Below are positions 14,086 through 20,594 of a stretch of 20,594 nt of DNA, piece by piece; positions within the stretch are counted from its first letter, which is position 1; every line of letters starts with the position of its first letter. The position numbers were made by a program, and so were the translations under genes. Location of the stretch: contig DASZOO010000147.1 in assembly GCA_035550775.1 (NCBI GenBank), positions 1 to 20,594 on the forward strand, given 5' to 3'. This DNA is from JAOUEA01 sp035550775. Its GTDB lineage: Bacteria; Actinomycetota; UBA4738; HRBIN12. Below the pieces are notes generated by a model. The model was not told the origin of the DNA and ran no database searches. It saw nothing but the letters and a program-made list of their open reading frames with translations.

Positions 14086-15046
14086 CGAGCAGCAGCTTCC
14101 CGCTCGTCGTGCCGCTCGCGAGGGCCCGGTGCGCATCCGGCGCGCGCTCCAGCGGGAACCGCTCCTGCACGCGCACCTCGAGGTCGCCGGCGGCGACCAT
14201 CGCGAACACCTCGCCGGCGCGCCAGAGGAGCTCGTCGCGGGTCGCCGTGTAGTCGCCCAGGCCCGGCCGGGTCAGGAACACCGACCCCGGGCCCTGCAGA
14301 CGGCGGATGTCGAACGGCGGGACCGGGCCGCTCGACTGGCCGAAGACGACGAGGGTGCCGCGTCGGGCGAGCGAGGCCAGGCTGTCCTCGAACGTGTCCC
14401 TGGCGATCGAGTCGAACACGATCCGCGCTCCGCGCCCGTCGCCGTGGGATCGCACGACCTCCGGGAGCTCGCGGGTTCCCCTGATCACGACGTCGGTGGC
14501 GCCGGCCCCCGACACGAGCTCGGCCTTCTGCCGCGTGGAGGTGGTCCCGACGACGATCAGCCCTCGCGCCGCCGCGAGCTGGGTGAGCAGCAGCCCGACC
14601 CCCCCGGCGGCGGCGTGTACCACGACGACGTCGCCCGCCTGGAGCGGCGCGATCGACTCGACGAGGAAGTGAGCGGTCATACCCTGCAGGAGCACGGCGG
14701 CGGCCGTCTCCGACCCGATCGCCGGTGGCAGCGGCACGAGACGGTCCGCCGGCACCAGGGCCGCCTCCGCGTAGGACCCGGGGACCATCGCGAACGCGAC
14801 GCGGTCCCCCGGTCGCATCTCGCCGGCGTCCGGACCGACCTCCAGCACCTCGCCCGCGCCCTCCGTCCCGGGCGTGAACGGCATCGGCACCGCGTAGTTG
14901 CCGGACCGCTGTTGCACGTCGATCATGTTCACCCCGGCGGCGTCGATGCCGACCAGCGCCTGCCCCGCCCCGGGCACCGGGCGCTCGACGTCTTCCGGCG
15001 CCATCACGTCGGGGTCGCCGGGCTCATGGACGCGGATCGCTCGCAT
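14072..15046 (-). CDS. Zinc-free quinone oxidoreductase-like enzyme (MDR superfamily)
   Basis: A 324-residue cytoplasmic enzyme with the quinone oxidoreductase/crotonase-like reductase pattern. The N-terminal catalytic domain has VGIDAAGVNMIDVQQRSGNY and PFTPGTEGAGEVLEVG (about 58-73), without the Cys/His ligands of zinc alcohol dehydrogenases. The Rossmann domain has the NADPH motif HAAAGGVGLLLTQLAAARG, then GATDVVIRGT and VFDSIARDTFEDSLASLARRGTLVVFG. The end HRALASGTTSGKLLLVTGR is typical. The reaction is probably NADPH-dependent reduction of a quinone or alpha,beta-unsaturated carbonyl. ATG at 15046 follows GAGGAGG by 5 nt; a GTG two codons upstream is less likely. It lies 55 nt after an MFS gene and may be co-transcribed with it. 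Confidence 0.93.
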   Translation of the reverse strand: MRAIRVHEPGDPDVMAPEDVERPVPGAGQALVGIDAAGVNMIDVQQRSGNYAVPMPFTPGTEGAGEVLEVGPDAGEMRPGDRVAFAMVPGSYAEAALVPADRLVPLPPAIGSETAAAVLLQGMTAHFLVESIAPLQAGDVVVVHAAAGGVGLLLTQLAAARGLIVVGTTSTRQKAELVSGAGATDVVIRGTRELPEVVRSHGDGRGARIVFDSIARDTFEDSLASLARRGTLVVFGQSSGPVPPFDIRRLQGPGSVFLTRPGLGDYTATRDELLWRAGEVFAMVAAGDLEVRVQERFPLERAPDAHRALASGTTSGKLLLVTGR

Positions 15047-15101
15047 CTGCACCTCCTCGATCGGTCGATTCGCGGACGACGATCGCGGCCACGCTACCGG
15101 G

Positions 15102-16541
15102 TCAGGCGTGCGCGCGGTGATGCCACTGCAGGTGCCGCAGACGCTCGCGGTCGACGCGGCCTCCCACGAAGACCAGCGAGATCACCGAGCCGACCAGCGC
15201 CAGGATCGCGTCGACCGTGAACGCGAGACGGATCCCCTGGGGCAGGGAATCGGCCGACGAGACGAGGGCGGTGTTCAAGCCGAGGCCGACCGCACCTCCT
15301 GCGATCTGGAACATGTAGATGATGCCGCCGGCCAGGCTCGCTCGCGCGGCATCGAGCGCCGTGACGCCCACGGTGGTGATCGAGGAGTAGAAGAGCCCGA
15401 TGCCCACCCCCAGCACGAGCATGCCGGGAACCAGGGCGACATAGGTGGTGGATGCGTCGAGGCGCGAGAGCAGCACCATGCCCACGGTCAGGCACGCGGC
15501 CCCGGTCGAGACGATCGGCTTGGCCCCGAACCGTCCGTACAACGGACCGGCCGCGAACGAGACGATCGCGAACGTGCCCATCACCGGCAGGAGCCCCGCG
15601 CCCGACCGCAGCGCCGAGTACCCGAGCTCCTTCGACAGGAACTGCGGCAGGTAGAGCAGGGCCGCGAAGAAGATCGCCGACATCAGCAGCACGGTGAGCC
15701 CGGCCGACGCGAACGCCCGGTTCGACATCACGTCGGGGGGAACCAGCGCACGGTCGCCCTCGCGTCGCTCGACGACGACGAACACCCCGAGCGCGATCGC
15801 ACCGACGGCGAACAGGCCCAGGATCAGCGGGTCCGTCCATCCCGCGGTCGACCCCTCGTCGAGCGCGACGAGCAGGGACAGCAGGCCGATCGTGAGCACG
15901 ACGATGCCGGCGACGTCGATGCGCCGGTCGTCGCTCCGTTCCTGCGTGATGTGCACGGTGCGGGCCGTGATGGCAACGGCGAGCGCCGCGATCGGCACGT
16001 TGAGGAAGAAGATCCACCGCCACCCGGCCGTGTCGGTGAGCGTTCCGCCGATCAGGGGGCCGACCGCGTTGCCGAACCCGGCGGCGCCGAGGATCAGGCC
16101 GCCGGCGAGACCGGCCTTCGCGCTCGGCAGGATCGCGAACGTCATGCCGAGGATCGCCGGCCACATCAGCGCGCCCCCCACCCCCATCAACGCCCGGCAC
16201 GCGATCAACAGGACGATGCTCGGCGCCAGGCCTCCGAGCAGCGAGAAGGCGGCGAACGTGGCCGCTCCCACGACGAACATGCGCCTGCGCCCGAACATGT
16301 CGGCGAGGCGCCCGCCCGGCACGATCAGGATGCCGAACACGAGCGCGTATCCGTTGATCACCCACTGGACGGTCGTGAGGTCCGAGCCGAGGTCCTCCTC
16401 GATCGCCGGCAGCGCGACGCTCAACGCGGTGAAGTCGTTCGCGATGACGAGGACCGAGACCCCCATGGCGAGCAGCGCGAGCCGGGTGGCACCGTCGAGA
16501 CGGGTGGACGCGGGTCTCGCTCCGTTCGGAGAGACGCTCAC
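15102..16541 (-). CDS. MFS transporter, DHA2-type drug/proton antiporter
   Basis: A 479-residue membrane protein with about 14 spans. Signatures: NDFTALSVALPAIEEDL in span 1, VQWVINGYALVFGILIVPGG in span 2, loop motif A as GRLADMFGRRRMFVVG, RALMGVGGALMWPAILGM in span 4, and motif C as GFGNAVGPLIGGTLTD followed by WRWIFFLNVPI. It is not closely similar to the other MFS protein of the window beyond family motifs. Start is GTG at 16541, overlapping the TGA of the upstream secreted-protein gene as GTGA, so the two are coupled. Substrate unknown. The downstream oxidoreductase could act on the same electrophilic compound; this is inference from position only. Confidence 0.92.
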   Translation of the reverse strand: MSVSPNGARPASTRLDGATRLALLAMGVSVLVIANDFTALSVALPAIEEDLGSDLTTVQWVINGYALVFGILIVPGGRLADMFGRRRMFVVGAATFAAFSLLGGLAPSIVLLIACRALMGVGGALMWPAILGMTFAILPSAKAGLAGGLILGAAGFGNAVGPLIGGTLTDTAGWRWIFFLNVPIAALAVAITARTVHITQERSDDRRIDVAGIVVLTIGLLSLLVALDEGSTAGWTDPLILGLFAVGAIALGVFVVVERREGDRALVPPDVMSNRAFASAGLTVLLMSAIFFAALLYLPQFLSKELGYSALRSGAGLLPVMGTFAIVSFAAGPLYGRFGAKPIVSTGAACLTVGMVLLSRLDASTTYVALVPGMLVLGVGIGLFYSSITTVGVTALDAARASLAGGIIYMFQIAGGAVGLGLNTALVSSADSLPQGIRLAFTVDAILALVGSVISLVFVGGRVDRERLRHLQWHHRAHA

Positions 16542-17197
16542 GATGCGCAGCCCACCCGGGCCGGGTACCAGTGCTCGATGCCGGAGTGGCACACGTCGAT
16601 GCGCGTCCATGCTCGCAGCGTGAGGTCGTCGGAGCGCTCGTCGACGAACGGGCAGGGATCGTCGAGCACGTCGAAGGACAGCTGCGCCCGCTCGAGCTCC
16701 CACGTGTACGTGCCGCGCGTGCCGGAGCAGTTGACGTCGTTGAAGAAGACGATGCGGCCGCCCCGCACCACGTAGTGACCGAGCGCGCGGAACTCGTCGA
16801 TCTGATGCTCCAGGTAGAAGCGCCCCTCGTGCAGCAGGAGCGTCTGCACGCCGGCGTCGATGCTGTACGGCACACAGCGCTGGCAATGGGTCGGCACCCC
16901 GAGTTCCCGGCCACCCGTGTCCTCGAGGGTGAAGACCCGCATGTAGGAACCGTCCACGGGTGTGGGCACCCGCGGCGGAGCCGGCCGGTAGTGGTAGGGC
17001 TCCACCTCCGGGCTCAGGTCGATCCGCCCGTTCTCGTCGAGGTGCGGTGCCGGACTCGATGGCGCGGCGGTGGGAGCGATGGAGGACGCGGCGTCGACGG
17101 TTCCTTCGTCGTCGGACGCGACGAGGCCACCGACGAACGCCACCGTGGCCACGGAGCACACCACCACGACCCGACGAGCTCGACCAGGGCCGGCCAT
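16538..17197 (-). CDS. Unknown secreted Cys-rich protein, possibly a calycin-like beta-barrel
   Basis: A 219-residue protein that I do not recognise by name. A signal peptide or anchor covers about 8-27, then a Pro/Ala/Ser linker runs to about 80. The folded part has six Cys (105, 108, 157, 182, 203, 217), enough for three disulfides. The stretch HYVVRGGRIVFFNDVNC, then GTYTWELERAQLSFDVLDDPC and R188, alternates strands and turns in the way of small lipocalin/calycin-like barrels, as in other actinobacterial secreted proteins; this is inference from pattern alone. The ATG at 17197 has no ribosome site but has TAGGGT 6 nt upstream, so it may be leaderless. Its stop overlaps the start of the MFS gene, which hints that it binds the compound being moved. 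Confidence 0.7.
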   Translation of the reverse strand: MAGPGRARRVVVVCSVATVAFVGGLVASDDEGTVDAASSIAPTAAPSSPAPHLDENGRIDLSPEVEPYHYRPAPPRVPTPVDGSYMRVFTLEDTGGRELGVPTHCQRCVPYSIDAGVQTLLLHEGRFYLEHQIDEFRALGHYVVRGGRIVFFNDVNCSGTRGTYTWELERAQLSFDVLDDPCPFVDERSDDLTLRAWTRIDVCHSGIEHWYPARVGCAS

Positions 17198-17203
17198 GGT
17201 CGA

Positions 17204-17209
17204 ACCCTA
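17204..17209 (-). promoter_or_regulatory. Candidate -10 box for a leaderless transcript of the secreted protein
   Basis: TAGGGT on the minus strand ends 6 nt before the ATG at 17197, with no Shine-Dalgarno sequence between. It would separate this unit from the propeller gene that ends 62 nt upstream. Confidence 0.3.
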
Positions 17210-17259
17210 CCGCGATGCCGCCGAGCGCTCGATGCGGACGAACCCCCGGGTGACGCCTC

Positions 17260-18822
17260 CTACACGAGCCGCAGCTGCACGTCGATGGTGCCGGTCAGCG
17301 TGCCCGACCCGCCGGTGGCCGTGAGCTTCAGCGAGCCGGAGATCTGGTGGTTCGCCTTCGACATCAGCTTGTTCCAGGCGGTGTCGTTGAGCACCCCCGT
17401 GTACGTCGCCTCGCCCTGGGGAGCCAGCGCGATGTCGTCGGGCCCGGTCTGCTTGCTGCCACCCGCGATGAGCCGAACGGTGCCGTTGCACGGATCGACC
17501 CCGTCGGGACAGCGCAGCGTGAACGACACCTCACGGTTCGGCTGCACCGGCAGCGGCGAGGGCGACACGAGCTCGGCCAGGACGGTCTGGCCCGACGGAG
17601 GCGGGGGTGATCCGCCCCCACCCAGCCGGGCGTAGTTCGTCTGCGCCACCCCGTGCACCTTCCTGAACTCCCCGCCGATGTGCACGCTCGCGCCGTCGAG
17701 GGCGATCCCCCACACGCCGTTGTACTTGCCGGTGACCGAGGGGTTCCACGACTGGAGCGACCCACCGAGCGTGTAGGACGCCAGCCGCTCCCTCGTCGCG
17801 CACTCGTCGTTGGGATCGAGCGTTCCCGGGTTCGAGGACTTGAACCCGCACGAGTCGCCGGCCTGGTCGGCGATCTCGACGAAGTGCCCGCCGATGATCA
17901 GGTCGCCGCCGCTGACCACGACCGACTGGGTCGAGCCGGACGTGTCCCGCTTCCAGTCCTGCTGGCCATCGGCCGCGTATCGGGCGACGAAGTCGGATCC
18001 ACCGGCCCCGAGGTAGAGGTCGGTGCCGTCGGTCGCGAGGCCGATGCCGGTGGCCGCGACGCCCGCGCCCTCGGGGGTGAAGGACTCGTCGTGCGCGCCG
18101 GTGACCGGGTCGAAGCGGACCAACGCCTTGGTCTGATGCGTCGCGCCGCCCTGCGTGAGCGAGTCACATTGGCACGCGGAGTAGAGGAAGCCCCCCGCCA
18201 GCAGCAGCTCGCGATGCTGGGCCGGCGTGTTGTGCCCCCGCAGGGACGGATCGGTGGCGAGGCTGGAGGTCGCGAAGCCGCCCAGCTTGGCCCCGGTGCC
18301 GGCGTCGTAGGCCACGAGCGTCTTCCCGCCGGCGTACACCCGGCCCCCACCGGCCGTCACGGCCTGCGACACCTTCACGCTCGTGGGACGGAACCCGCCG
18401 ATGAGGGCGCCGGTCGTTCCGTCGAACGCGAGCAGGTTGGCGTAGGTCGTCCCGCCGGCCGAGAGCTTGAACTTGCCCGACGCGTAGACCGTGTTCCCGA
18501 CCGCCGCGAGCTTCCAGACCTGCGACCCCGAGACGCCGCCGAGGCTGAGCGGGTTCACGCCTCCGGGCACCAGCCCGGTCGAGGCGCTGAGCACGGCGAG
18601 GTTCTGCACGGCGGCGGCGTTCGAGCCGTTGCCGGTCTGCACCTGCGAGAACTGCCCACCGATCCAGACGTTGTCGCCCACCACCACCACGGAGCGGACC
18701 CGGGGATCGTTCACCTGATACGTGTCGGCCGGTTCCTCCCCCGGCAGTTGTGCCAGGGCGGTCGGGGCGAGCGTCGCGATCGCGAGGAGGGCGAGCGTCA
18801 GCGCGACGATGCATCGGCGCAT
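17260..18822 (-). CDS. Secreted beta-propeller protein with extra C-terminal domain (tandem copy A)
   Basis: A 520-residue exported protein. Signal peptide 1-24 ends ALA before QLPGE. Residues about 35-400 hold short repeats of the form VxxGGxFxxV: NVWIGGQFSQV, VYASGKFKL, RVYAGGKTLVAYD, LYLGAGGSDFVARY, LIIGGHFVEI and VHIGGEFRKVHG. This is the pattern of delta-60/Rax2-like beta-propeller repeats. Conserved Cys lie in SACQCDSLTQGG and DSCGFKSSNPGTLDPN. A Gly/Pro linker (GGGGSPPPPSG) then leads to a C-terminal domain of about 110 residues with a Cys pair (CPDGVDPC), probably an Ig-like beta-sandwich; the neighbouring paralogue lacks it. TAG stop at 17260. It has its own promoter (18864-18892). 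Function unknown; an extracellular binding or adhesion role is inference. Confidence 0.85.
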   Translation of the reverse strand: MRRCIVALTLALLAIATLAPTALAQLPGEEPADTYQVNDPRVRSVVVVGDNVWIGGQFSQVQTGNGSNAAAVQNLAVLSASTGLVPGGVNPLSLGGVSGSQVWKLAAVGNTVYASGKFKLSAGGTTYANLLAFDGTTGALIGGFRPTSVKVSQAVTAGGGRVYAGGKTLVAYDAGTGAKLGGFATSSLATDPSLRGHNTPAQHRELLLAGGFLYSACQCDSLTQGGATHQTKALVRFDPVTGAHDESFTPEGAGVAATGIGLATDGTDLYLGAGGSDFVARYAADGQQDWKRDTSGSTQSVVVSGGDLIIGGHFVEIADQAGDSCGFKSSNPGTLDPNDECATRERLASYTLGGSLQSWNPSVTGKYNGVWGIALDGASVHIGGEFRKVHGVAQTNYARLGGGGSPPPPSGQTVLAELVSPSPLPVQPNREVSFTLRCPDGVDPCNGTVRLIAGGSKQTGPDDIALAPQGEATYTGVLNDTAWNKLMSKANHQISGSLKLTATGGSGTLTGTIDVQLRLV

Positions 18823-18863
18823 GGGAGCGGTCCTTTCGGCCGGGGGGTTCCGGGGGTCGCCCT

Positions 18864-18892
18864 TTCATACACCTGCAGGAGACCTAGGTCAA
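18864..18892 (-). promoter_or_regulatory. Sigma-70-type promoter of propeller copy A
   Basis: On the minus strand TTGACC (18892-18887), 17 nt, then TATGAA (18869-18864), giving a leader of about 35 nt before the ATG at 18822. The -35 overlaps the 10-bp palindrome GACCTAGGTC (18881-18890). This is the best housekeeping-type promoter in the window. Confidence 0.6.
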
Positions 18893-18927
18893 CGAGTCCC
18901 CACCGTTCTTGGCGGACTTCCGGGGGT

Positions 18928-20133
18928 TCAGCTCAGGCGAGCGTAGTACGTCTGGGCAACGCCGTGCACCTTGGTGAACTCTCCGCCGATGTGCACGCTC
19001 CCCCCGTCGAGGGCGATGCCCCACACGCCGTTGTACTTGCCGGTGACCGAGGGGTTCCACGACTGGAGCGACCCGCCGAGCGTGTACGAGGCCAGCCGGT
19101 TCCTGGTGGCGCACTGGTTGTTCGGGTCGAGCGTGCCCGGGTTGGAGGACTTGAACCCGCACGAGTCGCCGGCCTGGTCGGCGATCTCGACGAAGTGCCC
19201 GCCCACGATCAGGTCGCCGCCGCTGACCCTGACCGCCTGGGCCGATCCGGAGGTGTCCCGCTTCCAGTCCTGGCTGCCGCTCGGCGAGTACCGTGCGAGG
19301 AAGTCCGACCCGCCCGCGCCGAGGTAGAGGTCGGTGCCGTCGGTCGCGACGCTGATACCGAACGCGGCCGAGCCCGCCCCCTGCGGGCTGAACGACTGGT
19401 CGTGCGCGCCGGTGACCGGGTTGAACCGCACGAGCGCCTTCGTCTGACGGGTGGACCCGCCCTGCGTGAGCGAGTCGCACTGGCAGGCCGAGTAGAGGAA
19501 GCCCCCCGCCAGCAGCAGCTCACGATGCTGCGGCGGCGTGTTGTGGCCGCGCAGCGACGGATCGGTCTGAACGCTGGAGGTCGCGAACCCGCCCAGCTTG
19601 GCTCCGGTGCCCGCGTCGTAGGCCACGAGCGTCTTGCCGCCGGCGTACACCCTGCCCCCGCCGGCTTCGACCGCCTGCGACACCTTCACGCCCGTGGGCC
19701 GGAACCCTCCGATGAGGGCGCCGGTCGATCCATTGAACGCGAGCAGGTTGGCATAGGTCTTCCCGCCGGACGAGAGCTTGAACTTGCCCGACGCGTAAAC
19801 CGTGTTCCCGACGGCCACCAGCTTCCAGACCTGCGATCCCGAGACGCCGCCGAGGCTGAGCGGGTTCACACCGCCGGGCACCTGCCCGCTCGAGGCGCTG
19901 AGCACGGCGAGGTTCTGGACGTTGGCGACGTTCGAGCCGTTGCCGGTCTCCACGTGCGAGAAGACGCCGCCGATCCAGACGTTGTTGCCCACCACCACGA
20001 CCGAGCGGACGCGGGGACCGTCGACCTGGAAGGTGTCGGCGGGGGTCTCTCCGGGGAGCTGAGCGTGGGCGGCCGTCGCCGCCGTCGCGAGCATGAGGGC
20101 GCTGAGCGTGAGCACGGTGAAGAAGCGACGCAT
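18928..20133 (-). CDS. Secreted beta-propeller protein (tandem copy B)
   Basis: A 401-residue exported protein. Signal peptide 1-24 ends AHA before QLPGE. It aligns with copy A from residue 1 to 401 without a single gap. I count about 48 differences in the roughly 377 mature residues (about 87% identical), while the signal peptides are much less alike. It carries the same repeats (NVWIGGVFSHV, VYASGKFKL, LIVGGHFVEI, VHIGGEFTKVHG) and the same Cys motifs, but ends at YYARLS, exactly where copy A enters its Pro-rich linker, so it is a bare propeller. ATG at 20133, with AGAGGA about 10 nt upstream. It is read before copy A; the 105-nt gap contains the promoter of copy A, so the two can be expressed separately. 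Confidence 0.87.
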   Translation of the reverse strand: MRRFFTVLTLSALMLATAATAAHAQLPGETPADTFQVDGPRVRSVVVVGNNVWIGGVFSHVETGNGSNVANVQNLAVLSASSGQVPGGVNPLSLGGVSGSQVWKLVAVGNTVYASGKFKLSSGGKTYANLLAFNGSTGALIGGFRPTGVKVSQAVEAGGGRVYAGGKTLVAYDAGTGAKLGGFATSSVQTDPSLRGHNTPPQHRELLLAGGFLYSACQCDSLTQGGSTRQTKALVRFNPVTGAHDQSFSPQGAGSAAFGISVATDGTDLYLGAGGSDFLARYSPSGSQDWKRDTSGSAQAVRVSGGDLIVGGHFVEIADQAGDSCGFKSSNPGTLDPNNQCATRNRLASYTLGGSLQSWNPSVTGKYNGVWGIALDGGSVHIGGEFTKVHGVAQTYYARLS

Positions 20134-20177
20134 GGTCTAGGTCCTCTGCCGGTTCCGGCTGTCGGGGGTCGGACGCA

Positions 20178-20207
20178 TTCCTACCGCAGGACCGAACCGC
20201 GCGTCAA
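20178..20207 (-). promoter_or_regulatory. Candidate promoter of propeller copy B
   Basis: On the minus strand TTGACG (20207-20202), 18 nt, then TAGGAA (20183-20178), giving a leader of about 38 nt to the ATG at 20133. It stands at nearly the same distance from the gene as the copy A promoter but has a poorer -10. Confidence 0.4.
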
Positions 20208-20232
20208 TCGTTCCCCTCCGGATCCCCTCGTT

Positions 20233-20238
20233 TACGCT
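20233..20238 (+). promoter_or_regulatory. Candidate -10 box for a leaderless cyclase transcript
   Basis: TACGCT ends 8 nt before the ATG at 20247, and no ribosome site lies between. No good -35 is seen. Confidence 0.35.
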
Positions 20239-20246
20239 CGCCGTCG

Positions 20247-20594
20247 ATGCGCGAGGAGCCGTCGGACAGCCCGGTCGCCCCCGCCCGCTCACGGTTCTGC
20301 TCCGTCTGCGGCGAGCAGAGCCCGAGCCGGGCTCGCTTCTGCTGGAACTGCGGCTCACCGCTGCCCGAGTCGCTCGACGCTCGAGACGACGAGCGACGGC
20401 TCGTCACCGTGCTCTTCTGCGACCTCGTGGGGTTCACCGCCCGCTCCGACGGCGCCGACCCCGAGGACGTCAGGGGCACCCTCCGAGCGTTCCACCCGCT
20501 CGTGCAACGTGAGATCGACGCGCACGGCGGGGTGGTGAACCAGTTCGTCGGCGACGGGGTGCTCGCGCTGTTCGGCTCGCCGGTCGCCCACGAA
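20247..20594 (+). CDS. Zinc-ribbon / class III adenylate-guanylate cyclase protein (N-terminal part, cut by window edge)
   Basis: An open frame of 116 codons from ATG 20247 to the last base, with no stop, so only the N-terminus is present. Residues 17-39 are a zinc ribbon: FCSVCGEQSPSRARFCWNCG, two CxxC pairs. From about residue 51 a class III nucleotide cyclase domain begins: LVTVLFCDLVGFTARSD, where the Asp of FCDLVGFT is the first metal ligand, and VNQFVGDGVLALFGSP, where the Asp of GDG is the second. In actinobacteria, proteins with this start usually continue into an AAA ATPase and TPR-like region of about 1000 residues in total; this cannot be seen here. The product would be cytoplasmic and signalling-related. 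Confidence 0.9.
   Translation, partial: MREEPSDSPVAPARSRFCSVCGEQSPSRARFCWNCGSPLPESLDARDDERRLVTVLFCDLVGFTARSDGADPEDVRGTLRAFHPLVQREIDAHGGVVNQFVGDGVLALFGSPVAHE

Larger units (their letters stand above)
17620..20133 (-). repeat. Tandem gene duplication, period 1311 bp
   Basis: Copy A 17620-18822 and copy B 18931-20133 are related at a constant offset of 1311 nt over 401 codons. Long runs are identical at every base, for example 17834-17892 = 19145-19203 (59 nt) and a 56-nt run starting near 17708 and 19019. Other parts differ at many codons, and similarity reaches into the upstream region (both leaders contain GACCCCCG). Confidence 0.9.

Noticed and set aside
14898..16775. A 625-codon plus-strand open frame opposite the MFS gene
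   Set aside because: Its composition (Arg/Asp/His/Glu-rich, no hydrophobic core) is that of an antisense frame, while the minus-strand frame has all MFS signatures.
17260..20133. The 1311-bp tandem repeat considered as a mobile element or prophage tail-fibre array
   Set aside because: No terminal repeats, target duplications, transposase or phage genes are seen. Both units are complete genes with signal peptides and their own promoters.
17653..20538. A 961-codon plus-strand open frame across both propeller genes
   Set aside because: It is the antisense shadow of two homologous GC-rich genes. Its product is Arg/Glu/Val/Gly-rich with no recognisable domain, and it repeats only because the genes beneath it repeat.
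1..20594. tRNA, rRNA, CRISPR arrays, riboswitches and replication origins
   Set aside because: No cloverleaf, rRNA core sequence, regularly spaced short repeats or DnaA-box cluster was found by eye. All gaps between genes are under about 215 nt.

Overview
The window is GC-rich DNA with dense coding on both strands. It has short intergenic gaps, many GTG starts and one TTG start, GGAGG-type ribosome sites, and several genes with a TANNNT box 6-8 nt before the start and no ribosome site. With an ECF sigma factor/RskA-like anti-sigma pair, a SpoIID/LytB lipoprotein and two 14-TM-type MFS pumps, this points to a free-living actinobacterium (Actinomycetota), probably from a poorly sampled lineage. 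No tRNA, rRNA, CRISPR array, insertion sequence or phage gene is visible, and the longest gap between genes is about 210 nt.

Layout. 14-3658: a beta-lactamase-fold hydrolase (-), a beta-helix/membrane protein (+) and a secreted formylglycine sulfatase (-). 3804-3956: a 50-residue metallothionein (+). 3974-7170: a minus-strand block read as ECF sigma factor, anti-sigma factor, secreted cyclase-family protein and secreted M23 wall hydrolase. The sigma/anti-sigma and cyclase/M23 pairs overlap at their ends. 7296-8494: a divergent lipoprotein and a DUF2231-like membrane protein (+). 8516-10537: a pyruvate kinase-like protein without the C-terminal domain (-), divergent from a secreted M15 carboxypeptidase (+). 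10545-12652: a SnoaL-like protein followed by an MFS exporter (-). 12718-14061: a SpoIID/LytB lipoprotein (+). 14072-17197: an unknown secreted Cys-rich protein, a second MFS transporter joined to it by a GTGA overlap, and a quinone oxidoreductase-like enzyme (-). 17260-20133: two tandem secreted beta-propeller paralogues (-). 20247-end: the start of a zinc-ribbon/class III nucleotide cyclase protein (+), cut by the window edge.

How the parts may work together. At least ten products carry signal peptides or lipoboxes, and three are predicted peptidoglycan-active proteins (M23, M15, SpoIID). The region therefore looks like a cell-envelope neighbourhood. Its best-supported regulatory unit is the ECF sigma factor and its membrane anti-sigma factor: the gap between the sigma gene and the divergent lipoprotein holds a matched, outward-facing pair GAAC-N17-CGTAYC, as expected if the sigma factor drives both its own operon and the lipoprotein. 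The tandem propeller pair is a young duplication with very unevenly spread divergence. Two efflux units and a metallothionein suggest additional stress or detoxification roles. All functions are inferred from motifs read by eye; no database search was possible.
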